The notes under the pieces: generated by a model | Databases searched by the model: none | What the model was told of the DNA's origin: nothing | Seen by the model: the letters and a program-made list of their open reading frames with translations, nothing else | In this document: in pieces, positions 1 to 8,146 of the stretch | Layout: each line of letters begins with the position of its first letter | Position numbering within the stretch: position 1 is the stretch's first letter | DNA from: Mycobacterium scrofulaceum | Lineage (GTDB): Bacteria > Actinomycetota > Actinomycetes > Mycobacteriales > Mycobacteriaceae | Reading direction: 5' to 3' | NCBI RefSeq assembly: GCF_002086735.1 | Contig: NZ_MVIJ01000034.1 | Coordinates: 1-64,000 of the forward strand | DNA: 64,000 nt | Made by a program: the position numbers and the translations under genes

Positions 1-3000
1 GCGCCGCGAACAACCCCGGAATCGACACCGGCACCCACGGCTCGACCAGCACCGCACGGTTACCCATCTCATCCAGCAGACGATGCTCGGCGGCGCCCAG
101 CAGGTCGATCGCCGACACCCGCCGGGTGGTATCGGTCGTCAGCGCGACCAGCACCCGCTCCAGCCGGCCGATCAGCGTCGCGACGGTGTCGGTGTCGAAC
201 ACGTCGGTGCGGAACTCCACCGCCCCGCCGATGCCGGCCGGTTGCCCGTCGTCGGTCCAGCGCTCCGCGAGTGAGAACACCAAATCCATCCGCGCCGTGC
301 GGGTGCTCACCGGCAGCGGGGTGACCTGCAGCTCGCCGAGACTCAACTCGGCCGGGCCGTTGGTCTGCCAGGTCAGCATCACCTGTACCAGCGGGTGATG
401 GGTCAGGCTGCGGCTTGGGTTGAGTCGTTCGACGAGCGCCTCGAAGGGCACGTCCTGATGTTCGTAAGCGGCTAGGCTGCGCTGCCGCACCTGGGCGAGC
501 ACCTCGGCGAGGGTGGGGTTCCCGGCGAGGTCAACCCGAAGCACCAGGGTGTTGACGAAGAAGCCCACCAGCTCGTCGAGCACCGGATCGGGTCGCCCGG
601 CGATCGGAAAGCCAACCGCCACATCGGAAGTCGCGCTGACCTTGGCCAGCAGCACCGCCAGGGCGGCCTGGAGCACCATGAAGCTCGTGGCGTTGTGCGC
701 GCGGGCCGCTTCGCGCACGCGTTGGTGCAACTCGGCCGGCCACGCCACCCTCACGCTGGACCCGCGGTGGTCGGCCACCGCCGGATAGGGCCGGTCGGTG
801 GGGAGCGCGAGATGCTCGGGCAGGTCGGCCAAAGCGTGCTGCCAGTACCGTAGTTGGCCGGCGATGGCGCTGCCCGGATCGTCCAGGTCCCCCAGGCGGG
901 CGTGCTGCCACAGCGTGTAATCGATGTACTGCACGGGCAGCGGCGCCCACGTCGGCGGGTGGCCCGCGCACCGGCTGGCGTACGCCAACCCGAGGTCACG
1001 CACCAGCGGCGTCAGCGATGACCCGTCGGCGGCGACGTGGTGGGCGACCGCCACCAGCACATGCCGGTTCGCGTCGACCCTGAAAAGCTCTGCGCGCAGC
1101 GGCACTTCGTTGGCCAGATCGAACGGGTGGTGCGCCGCGGCCTCGATGGCCTCGTCGAGTCGGCTCGCAGACCAGCCCAGGGCGTCGACCACCCGCCAGC
1201 CGAAGTCGGCCCGCTCGGCGGGGACGACCACCTGTTGGGGTATCCCCTTCCGTGCCACGAACACCGTGCGCAGGCTTTCGTGCCGCGCCACCACGTCGCC
1301 CAACGCGGCGCGCAGCGCCCCGACGTCCAGGTGCCCGTCCAGCCGCATCGCCGCGGCCATGTTGTAAACCGGTGAGGGGCCCTGCAATTGGTCGGTGAAC
1401 CACAACCGGTTCTGCGCGAACGACAACGGCACCACGGCCGGGCGCGCCGCGGCCACCACTCGGGCGGGCCGGCCCCCGCCGCCCGTTCCGAGGCGGGGCG
1501 CCAGCTGGCGAATCGTGGGCGCCTCGAACAGGGTCCGCACTTCCAGACGGGCGTCCAGGCCGGTCGCGACCGCCGCCACCAGGCGCATGGCCGACAACGA
1601 ATCCCCGCCCAGGTCGAAGAAGGATTCCTCGACGCCGACGCGCTCCAGCCCCAGCACCCGGGCGTAGATGCCGGCCAGAATCTCCTCCACCGGAGTGGCC
1701 GGTGCGCGGTATTCGCCACCTTCCTGGTAGTCGGGTGCGGGCAGGGCTCGGGTGTCGAGTTTGCCGTTGACGGTCAGCGGGATGGCGTCCACCGCGACGA
1801 CGGCCGCGGGGACCATGTAGCTGGGCAGGCGGTCGCCCAGCAGGCCGCGGAGGAGGCCGGGGTTGGCGGTTCCGGTGACGTAGGCGACCAGCCGCTTGTC
1901 GCCCGGGCGGTCCTCACGGGCGAGCACCGCCGCCTGTTCGACATCGTCGAAAGCGGTGAGCGCGGTGCGGATTTCGCCGAGCTCGATGCGGTAGCCGCGG
2001 ATCTTGACCTGCTCGTCGGCCCGACCGAGGTATTGCAGCTGGCCGTCGGTGCTCCGGCGCACCAGGTCCCCGGTGCGGTACATCCGCGCGCCGGACCCGC
2101 CGAACGGGCACGCCACGAACCGCGACGCCGTCAGGCCGGCCCGGCCCACGTAGCCGCACGCCACGCCGCGGCCGGCCACATAAAGCTCACCCGTCACGCC
2201 CGCGGGCACCGGGTGCAGCCACTCGTCGAGCACGAAGAAGCCCAGGTGGGCCAGGGGCGCCCCGATGGGGCTGGCGTTGTCGTCGACGTCCGCGTCGGTG
2301 ATCTCCCGGAAGGAGGCGTGCACCGTGGTCTCGGTGATGCCATACATGTTGATCAGGCGCGGCAGCTTCGGGTGGTTGTGCAGCCACTTGCCCAGCCGCG
2401 GGGGTTCCAGCGCCTCGCCCCCGAACACCACGGTCTGCAGCTTCAGCTCGTTCGGCTCGGGCGATAAGGCGTAGAACGCCGACGGCGTCTGGCTGAGCAC
2501 GCTGACCCGTTCGCGAACGAGCATGGCCTGCAGGTCATCTCGTGAGCGGACGACGTCGTCGGGGACGATGACCAGCCGGGCGCCGCGCAGCAGCGCGCCG
2601 AAGATCTCCCAGACCGAGAAGTCGAAGGCCAACGAGTGACACTGCGACCACACCCGGCCCAGTTCGAGTTCTCGGTCCACCGACTCCAGCAATTGGGTGA
2701 CGTTGCGGTGGGTGACCGCCACGCCCTTGGGCGCCCCGGTGGTGCCCGAGGTGTAGATCACGTACGCGATGTTTCCCGCGTCCGGCGCGGGCAGTCCGTC
2801 CCTGCGTCCGGTCGCGACGGCGGGATCGTCGACAACAAGGACCGCCAGGCCGGAGCCGTCGAGCCGCGAGCGCATGCCGGGGGTGACAATGGCGGCGATC
2901 GGCGCGGCATCCCCCAGCAGGAACTCCATGCGCGCCGCGGGCAGGCCCGGGTCGAGGGGCAGGTAGGCCGCCCCGGTCTTGAGCACCGCCAGCATCGCCA

Positions 3001-6000
3001 CGACGGCCTGCGCCGAACGCTCGGCCAGCAGCGCCACACACTCCCCCGGCCCGGCACCATACTCGATCAGCAAGTGCGCCAACCGATTCGACGCCTCGTC
3101 CACCTCGCCATAACTCCACGAACGCCGCGCACACGTGATCGCCACCGCATCGGGGGCGCGGTCCACCTGCGCGGCGAACAACTCCGGGATCGAGACCCCG
3201 GCGGGCGAAGGCCCACGCAGCACCGCCCGGTTGCCGATGACCCCGAGGCGGGTGTGCTCGTCCTCGTCGAGCACATCGATCGACGACACCCGCCGCGCCG
3301 GGTCGGCCGTGACCGCCGCCAGCACCCGCCGGAACTGCTCGACGAGCGCCTCGACGCTGGCGGTGTCGAACACGTCGGTGCGGAACTCCACCGCCCCGCC
3401 GATACCGGCGGGGCGGCCGTCCCCGGTCCAGCGCTCGGCCAACGAGAACACCAGATCCATCCGGGCGACCTGGGTGTCCACCGGTTCCGGGGTCACCCGC
3501 ACGTCGCCCAGGGCCAGCCCGGCCGCCGGGCCGTCGTGCTGCCAGGGCAGGTTCTGCCAGGCCAGGACGACCTGGATCAGGGGGTGGTGGGTGAGGCTTC
3601 GGGTGGGGTGCAGCCGTTCGACGAGGACTTCGAAGGGGACGTCCTGGTGCTCGTATGCGGCCAGGCTGCGCTGTTGTACCTGGGTGAAGACCTCAGCCAC
3701 GGTCGGATTTCCACCCAGGTCGGTGCGCAGAACAAGTGTATTGACGAAAAATCCGACCAACTCATCAAGCGCAGGATCGCGGCGCCCGGCGATCGGAAAA
3801 CCCACCGCCACATCCGAAGTCGCGCCCAGCTTGGCCAATAGGAGAGCCAACGCCGCCTGTACCACCATGAAACTGGTTGCATTGTGTTCACCAGCCACCT
3901 CCCTCACTCGCTGCTGCAACTCCGGGGGCCACTCCACGGCCACCCGCGCCCCGCGATAATCAGCCACCAACGGGTAGGGGCGATCCGTCGGCAACTCCAA
4001 ACGCTCCGGCATCCCCGCCAGCGCGCCGAGCCAATACGCCAGCTGGGCGCTGATCGCGCTGTGCGGGTCCTCCAGATCCCCGAACTGGGCCCGCTGCCAG
4101 AGCGTGTAATCCACGTATTGCACCGGCAATTCGGCCCACCCCGGCGCCTCACCGGCACACCGGCTGGCATAGGCAATCCCCAAATCACGCACCAACGGCG
4201 TGATCGACCACCCGTCGGCGGCGATGTGGTGAGCCACCGCCACCAGCACATGCTCACCGGCGCCCACCCGAAACAGCGTCGCGCGCAACGGAATCGCGGT
4301 GGTCAGGTCGAATGGCTGGTGGGCGACCGTGTCGATCGCCTCGGCCAGCCGCCCGGCCGGCCACCCGCCGGCGTCGACGATCCGCCAGCCGAAATCCGCG
4401 TGCTCGGCGGGGACGACGACCTGCCGGGGGGTTCCCTCGGGTGCGACGAAGACGGTGCGCAGGCTCTCGTGCCGGGCCACCACGTCGGCGAACGCCGTCC
4501 CCAGCACGTCGGCATCCAGGCCTCCACACAGGCGCAGCGCCACCGCCATGTTGTGAACCGGCGAGGAGCCGTGCAGCTGGTCGAGGAACCACAACCGGGA
4601 CTGCGCGAACGACAACGGCACCACCGCGGGCCGCGCCCCGGCCACCACCCGCGCGAGCCCGCCCCCGCCCCCGTCGAGCCGTGGCGCCAGCCGGCGAATC
4701 GTGGGCGCCTCGAACAGCGCCCGCACGGAAAGGGACGCGTCCAGGCGGGCGTTCACCGCGGCGACCAGCCGCATCGCCGATAGCGAATCGCCACCCAGGT
4801 CGAAGAAGGAGTCGTCGACGCCGACGCGCTCCAGCCCCAGCACCTGCGAGTAAACGCCGGCGAGGACCTCCTCGGTGAGGGTGGCCGGGGCGCGATATCC
4901 ACGGCCGAGATATTCGGGTGCGGGCAGCGCGCGGGTGTCGAGTTTGCCGTTGAGCGTCATGGGCAATTCGGGCAGCGCCACGATCGCCGCGGGGACCAAG
5001 TAGGCCGGCAGCCGCTCGGCCAACCGCGCCCTGACCTCGGCCGGGTCGGCCGTCCCGGTGATGTAGCCCACCAGCCGCTTGTCGCCGGGGCGGTCCTCCC
5101 GCGCGATCACCGCCGCCTGCTCCACGCCCGCCAAAACCGTTAGGGTTGATTGGATTTCGCCGAGCTCGATGCGGTATCCACGAACCTTGACCTGCTCGTC
5201 GGCGCGCCCCACGTAGCGCAGCTGCCCATCCGGGTCCCACCACACCAGGTCTCCCGTGCGGTACATCCGCGTCCCGGAGCCACCGAACGGACACGCCACG
5301 AACCGCGAACCCGTCAGCCCCGCGCGGCCCAGATAGCCCACGCCGACACCGGCACCGGCGACATACAGCTCACCGACCACACCCGACGGCGCCGGCCGCA
5401 GCCACCCGTCGAGCACGAACAGCGCCGCCCCGTCCACCGGTGACCCGATGGCAGGGGGCCCCGACCCGGCCGCCAACGGCGCGCTCTTGGACACCCACAT
5501 CGTGGTCTCGGTCGGCCCGTACACGTTCACCATCGCCCGGCCCGGCGCCCATCGGTCCACCACCGCCGCCGGACACGCCTCGGCGCCCACCACCAACGCC
5601 GCCCCCACGCCCTCCGGCGACAACGCCCCCAGCGACGACGGCGTCTGGGTCAGCACCGACACCCGCTCCCCCACCAGCAACGCCCGCAGGTCGTCGGCGC
5701 GGCGCGTCAGCGCGTCGGGCACCACCACCAGGTGGCCGCCGTGCAGCAGCGCACCCCAGATCTCCCACACCGAGAAGTCGAAGGCCAGCGAGTGGCACTG
5801 ACTCCACACCCGCCCCGGCGACAGCAAGCCGTCGCCGGCCAGCGCATCAAACAGCTGCGTCACGTTGCGATGCGTGACCGCCACCCCCTTGGGCACGCCC
5901 GTCGTGCCCGACGTGTAGATCACGTGCGCGACGTCGTCGGCGCTGGGCCCGGCCAAACCCGCAGCCGGCTGCTGCCGGATCGCGGGATCGTCGATGTCGG

Positions 6001-7723
6001 CCACCTCGCCGGCGAACTCACCCAACCGCGGCCGCAGTCCCGCGGAAGCGATCACGACCGCCGGCGCCGCGTCGGTCAGCATGAATTCCACCCGCCCCGC
6101 CGGCAGCCCAGGATCCATCGGCACGTATGCGGCCCCGGCCTTCAGCACGCCCAGCACCGCGATCACCGCCTCGGCCGAACGCTCCATCAGCAGACCCACG
6201 CGCGCCCCCCGGCCGACGCCCCGCCCGATCAGCCAACGCGCCAGCCGGTTCGAGGCCTCGTCGACCTCCCGATACGACCACCGGCGCCCTTCACACGACA
6301 CCGCCACCGCCGACGGCGACCGGCCGGCCTGCACGCCGAACAACTCCGGGATCGTCCGTCCCGCGGGCGCGGGCCTACCGATCGCCGCCCAGTTCCCCCA
6401 GCCGGCCAGGCCCGGGCGGTCGGCATCGTCGAGAACGTCGATGGACAGCAACCGGCGGGTGGTGTCCGCGGTCAGGGCGACCAGTAGCCGCTCCAGACGC
6501 GCGGCCAGATCGGCGGCGTCGAAGCCGGAGAAGGGCTCCCAGACGCCCGCCGTGCTGAGGAACAGCCGGTCGCCGTCGGAGGAGAAGATCAGACCGAAGC
6601 CACTCGCCTGACCCGAGTTGGTGTACGAGGCCGAGGCGGTGACACCGCCGAAGGGGAGGGTGAAGGCCGACGGGACGAAGTTGACGCTGACCCGCTCGGC
6701 CGGCCCCGCCGGGCCGCGGGCTTTGCGCTCCAGCGCCTGCACCGGAAAGCGTTGGTGCTCCACCGCCTCCCGAACCCGCGCGTCGACCTGTCGGCAGAAC
6801 TCGGCGCCCGTCAACTCCGGTGAGACCCGCAGGACCAGCGGCACCACGCCGGCAACCATGCCCGGGAGGGTCTTCGCCTCGGGACTCACGCGCCTGTTGA
6901 CCGGGAAGTCGAGGACCACCTCCGGGCCGTCGCCGCTCCAGCCGCGCACCAGCAGCGCGCACGCCGCGGTGACGACCGATGTCGGGGAAACGCCCCACAC
7001 CCGGGACAGCTTGTCGACCCGGCGCAGGACCCCGGCGTCCAGCGGGACCGGCGCCGACGGCCATGGGTCGCGCTCCCCGGAGGCGCGCGGCGCCCGGTGC
7101 GGCAATGCGTCATCCGCGGGCAGGTGCTGAATCCAGTAGGCCTCGTCCCTCCGGTAGTCGCCGGACGCTTCGTATCTGGACTCGCAATCCACCAGCTCCT
7201 GCAGCGAGCCGAAGACGGGCGCGGGGACCGGCGCGGCGGAGACGATGGCCGAATAGATCGAGGCGATCCGGTGACCGACGAGCGCGACGCCGGTGCCGTC
7301 GAGGATGATGTGGTGGCAGCAGGCGAACAGGTGAAATTCGTCGGCGCGGGTCCTGAACAGGGCGAACCTGAACAGCGGGCCGGTGAACGGCATGGGCGTC
7401 CGTTGGATCGCCAACGCGATCCGCCGGGCTTCCTCGACGGCGTCGCACGAGCCGGTCAGGTCATGGAAGGCCAGTTCGACGTCCGGGTAGTCGACCGCCC
7501 GCTGAAAGACCTGGCCGTCGGTCTCGACGAACGAGGCCCGGGCCGGTTCGGCTTCTTTCAGCGCCTGGCGGATCGCCCACTTCAGGGCGTCACGCTGGAC
7601 CAAGCCGTCGATCGTGACGAAGAGGCCGATCTGCCACTCGGTGCCGGAGTGGCCGGTCTCCTGCGCAAGCCATATGTCTAGTTGTCCGCAAGTAAGCGGA
7701 AGTGCCTGATCTCCAAGCTCCAT
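1..7723 (-). CDS. Nonribosomal peptide synthetase, 3' end outside window
   Basis: Multimodular NRPS, read without interruption from an ATG at 7723 (about 2,574 codons) off the left edge. Domains by approximate residue: starter-type C 1-440 (active site CCHHIILDG near 138), A1 465-935, T1 with Ser near 980 (FFDLGGDSLSAMR), C2 1035-1480 (HHIAADG near 1166), A2 1520-1990, T2 Ser near 2040, C3 from 2100 (HHVAADG near 2226), then the first residues of A3. No epimerase, N-methyltransferase or reductase domain is visible. The N-terminus (MELGDQALPLT) aligns with that of Mps1 (MGVGDHTLPLT), which suggests an N-acylated peptide. Pocket residues read roughly DFWTVGVMWK for A1 (substrate not assigned) and DFWSVGMVHK for A2 (threonine-like, same as Mps1 A2). 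C2 and C3 are LCL-like, consistent with unepimerised donors. It is separated from mps2 by a terminator, so it is probably transcribed on its own. Product unknown. Confidence 0.93.
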   Translation of the reverse strand, partial: MELGDQALPLTCGQLDIWLAQETGHSGTEWQIGLFVTIDGLVQRDALKWAIRQALKEAEPARASFVETDGQVFQRAVDYPDVELAFHDLTGSCDAVEEARRIALAIQRTPMPFTGPLFRFALFRTRADEFHLFACCHHIILDGTGVALVGHRIASIYSAIVSAAPVPAPVFGSLQELVDCESRYEASGDYRRDEAYWIQHLPADDALPHRAPRASGERDPWPSAPVPLDAGVLRRVDKLSRVWGVSPTSVVTAACALLVRGWSGDGPEVVLDFPVNRRVSPEAKTLPGMVAGVVPLVLRVSPELTGAEFCRQVDARVREAVEHQRFPVQALERKARGPAGPAERVSVNFVPSAFTLPFGGVTASASYTNSGQASGFGLIFSSDGDRLFLSTAGVWEPFSGFDAADLAARLERLLVALTADTTRRLLSIDVLDDADRPGLAGWGNWAAIGRPAPAGRTIPELFGVQAGRSPSAVAVSCEGRRWSYREVDEASNRLARWLIGRGVGRGARVGLLMERSAEAVIAVLGVLKAGAAYVPMDPGLPAGRVEFMLTDAAPAVVIASAGLRPRLGEFAGEVADIDDPAIRQQPAAGLAGPSADDVAHVIYTSGTTGVPKGVAVTHRNVTQLFDALAGDGLLSPGRVWSQCHSLAFDFSVWEIWGALLHGGHLVVVPDALTRRADDLRALLVGERVSVLTQTPSSLGALSPEGVGAALVVGAEACPAAVVDRWAPGRAMVNVYGPTETTMWVSKSAPLAAGSGPPAIGSPVDGAALFVLDGWLRPAPSGVVGELYVAGAGVGVGYLGRAGLTGSRFVACPFGGSGTRMYRTGDLVWWDPDGQLRYVGRADEQVKVRGYRIELGEIQSTLTVLAGVEQAAVIAREDRPGDKRLVGYITGTADPAEVRARLAERLPAYLVPAAIVALPELPMTLNGKLDTRALPAPEYLGRGYRAPATLTEEVLAGVYSQVLGLERVGVDDSFFDLGGDSLSAMRLVAAVNARLDASLSVRALFEAPTIRRLAPRLDGGGGGLARVVAGARPAVVPLSFAQSRLWFLDQLHGSSPVHNMAVALRLCGGLDADVLGTAFADVVARHESLRTVFVAPEGTPRQVVVPAEHADFGWRIVDAGGWPAGRLAEAIDTVAHQPFDLTTAIPLRATLFRVGAGEHVLVAVAHHIAADGWSITPLVRDLGIAYASRCAGEAPGWAELPVQYVDYTLWQRAQFGDLEDPHSAISAQLAYWLGALAGMPERLELPTDRPYPLVADYRGARVAVEWPPELQQRVREVAGEHNATSFMVVQAALALLLAKLGATSDVAVGFPIAGRRDPALDELVGFFVNTLVLRTDLGGNPTVAEVFTQVQQRSLAAYEHQDVPFEVLVERLHPTRSLTHHPLIQVVLAWQNLPWQHDGPAAGLALGDVRVTPEPVDTQVARMDLVFSLAERWTGDGRPAGIGGAVEFRTDVFDTASVEALVEQFRRVLAAVTADPARRVSSIDVLDEDEHTRLGVIGNRAVLRGPSPAGVSIPELFAAQVDRAPDAVAITCARRSWSYGEVDEASNRLAHLLIEYGAGPGECVALLAERSAQAVVAMLAVLKTGAAYLPLDPGLPAARMEFLLGDAAPIAAIVTPGMRSRLDGSGLAVLVVDDPAVATGRRDGLPAPDAGNIAYVIYTSGTTGAPKGVAVTHRNVTQLLESVDRELELGRVWSQCHSLAFDFSVWEIFGALLRGARLVIVPDDVVRSRDDLQAMLVRERVSVLSQTPSAFYALSPEPNELKLQTVVFGGEALEPPRLGKWLHNHPKLPRLINMYGITETTVHASFREITDADVDDNASPIGAPLAHLGFFVLDEWLHPVPAGVTGELYVAGRGVACGYVGRAGLTASRFVACPFGGSGARMYRTGDLVRRSTDGQLQYLGRADEQVKIRGYRIELGEIRTALTAFDDVEQAAVLAREDRPGDKRLVAYVTGTANPGLLRGLLGDRLPSYMVPAAVVAVDAIPLTVNGKLDTRALPAPDYQEGGEYRAPATPVEEILAGIYARVLGLERVGVEESFFDLGGDSLSAMRLVAAVATGLDARLEVRTLFEAPTIRQLAPRLGTGGGGRPARVVAAARPAVVPLSFAQNRLWFTDQLQGPSPVYNMAAAMRLDGHLDVGALRAALGDVVARHESLRTVFVARKGIPQQVVVPAERADFGWRVVDALGWSASRLDEAIEAAAHHPFDLANEVPLRAELFRVDANRHVLVAVAHHVAADGSSLTPLVRDLGLAYASRCAGHPPTWAPLPVQYIDYTLWQHARLGDLDDPGSAIAGQLRYWQHALADLPEHLALPTDRPYPAVADHRGSSVRVAWPAELHQRVREAARAHNATSFMVLQAALAVLLAKVSATSDVAVGFPIAGRPDPVLDELVGFFVNTLVLRVDLAGNPTLAEVLAQVRQRSLAAYEHQDVPFEALVERLNPSRSLTHHPLVQVMLTWQTNGPAELSLGELQVTPLPVSTRTARMDLVFSLAERWTDDGQPAGIGGAVEFRTDVFDTDTVATLIGRLERVLVALTTDTTRRVSAIDLLGAAEHRLLDEMGNRAVLVEPWVPVSIPGLFAA

Positions 7724-7769
7724 CCAACTTCCCAACCATAGGGTTCACCCTGTAAAACCCCCGGTTGAC

Positions 7770-7932
7770 TACAGCCGCTCGACCGAACTCCTCCGCAATG
7801 CCCGTTCGGTTCCGCTTGAGGTGGCGCAGAAACGCAGCGCAGTCCGCGTCGGAATCCTCGCCGCCGTCGCCGCACGGCGCCGACTAAAGAGGCGGAAGTG
7901 CTGATGTCGTCATCGAACGGGCCGACGCGCAC
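7770..7932 (-). pseudogene. Decayed mbtH-like fragment
   Basis: From a GTG at 7932 the frame reads VRVGPFDDD, with PFDDD at residues 5-9 exactly as in the intact mbtH (VSINPFDDD). After a frame change, the stretch DCAAFLRHLKRNRTGIA aligns with DRAACLEYIEQNWPDIR of MbtH. About 40 bases between the two blocks appear to be missing. It lies directly upstream of the extra NRPS and on the same strand, where an mbtH partner gene would be expected. My reading is a dead mbtH; chance similarity cannot be fully excluded because the match is short. Confidence 0.5.
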
Positions 7933-8100
7933 AGTATCTCCGTCAAATTAGTCAACATGAGTGCAACAGTTCGCAAGGTTAACGGATGGATACGAAAGTG
8001 CGCTAGAGGTTTCGAAAAAGTCCCAGCTTCATATCAGGACTCCCGTAGATCGCACCCAAAAGATACGCGAAGAATGTTTCAGTTGCTTAAAGAGGGCAAA

Positions 8101-8136
8101 CGGTTCGGGACGGCCCCGTAGGACCGTCCCGAACCG
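8101..8136 (-). terminator. Intrinsic terminator of the mps operon
   Basis: A perfect 13-bp inverted repeat (CGGTTCGGGACGG / CCGTCCCGAACCG) with a 10-base loop begins 10 bases past the mps2 stop codon. On the minus strand it is followed by TTTGCCCTCTTT, a broken T-rich tract. It should end mbtH-mps1-mps2 transcription before the next NRPS. Confidence 0.8.
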
Positions 8137-8146
8137 AGCGTGCGAT

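Noticed and set aside
1..7723. Possible match to the lipopentapeptide synthetase of M. avium subsp. paratuberculosis
   Set aside because: That peptide contains N-methyl-valine, but no N-methyltransferase domain interrupts either complete A domain here.
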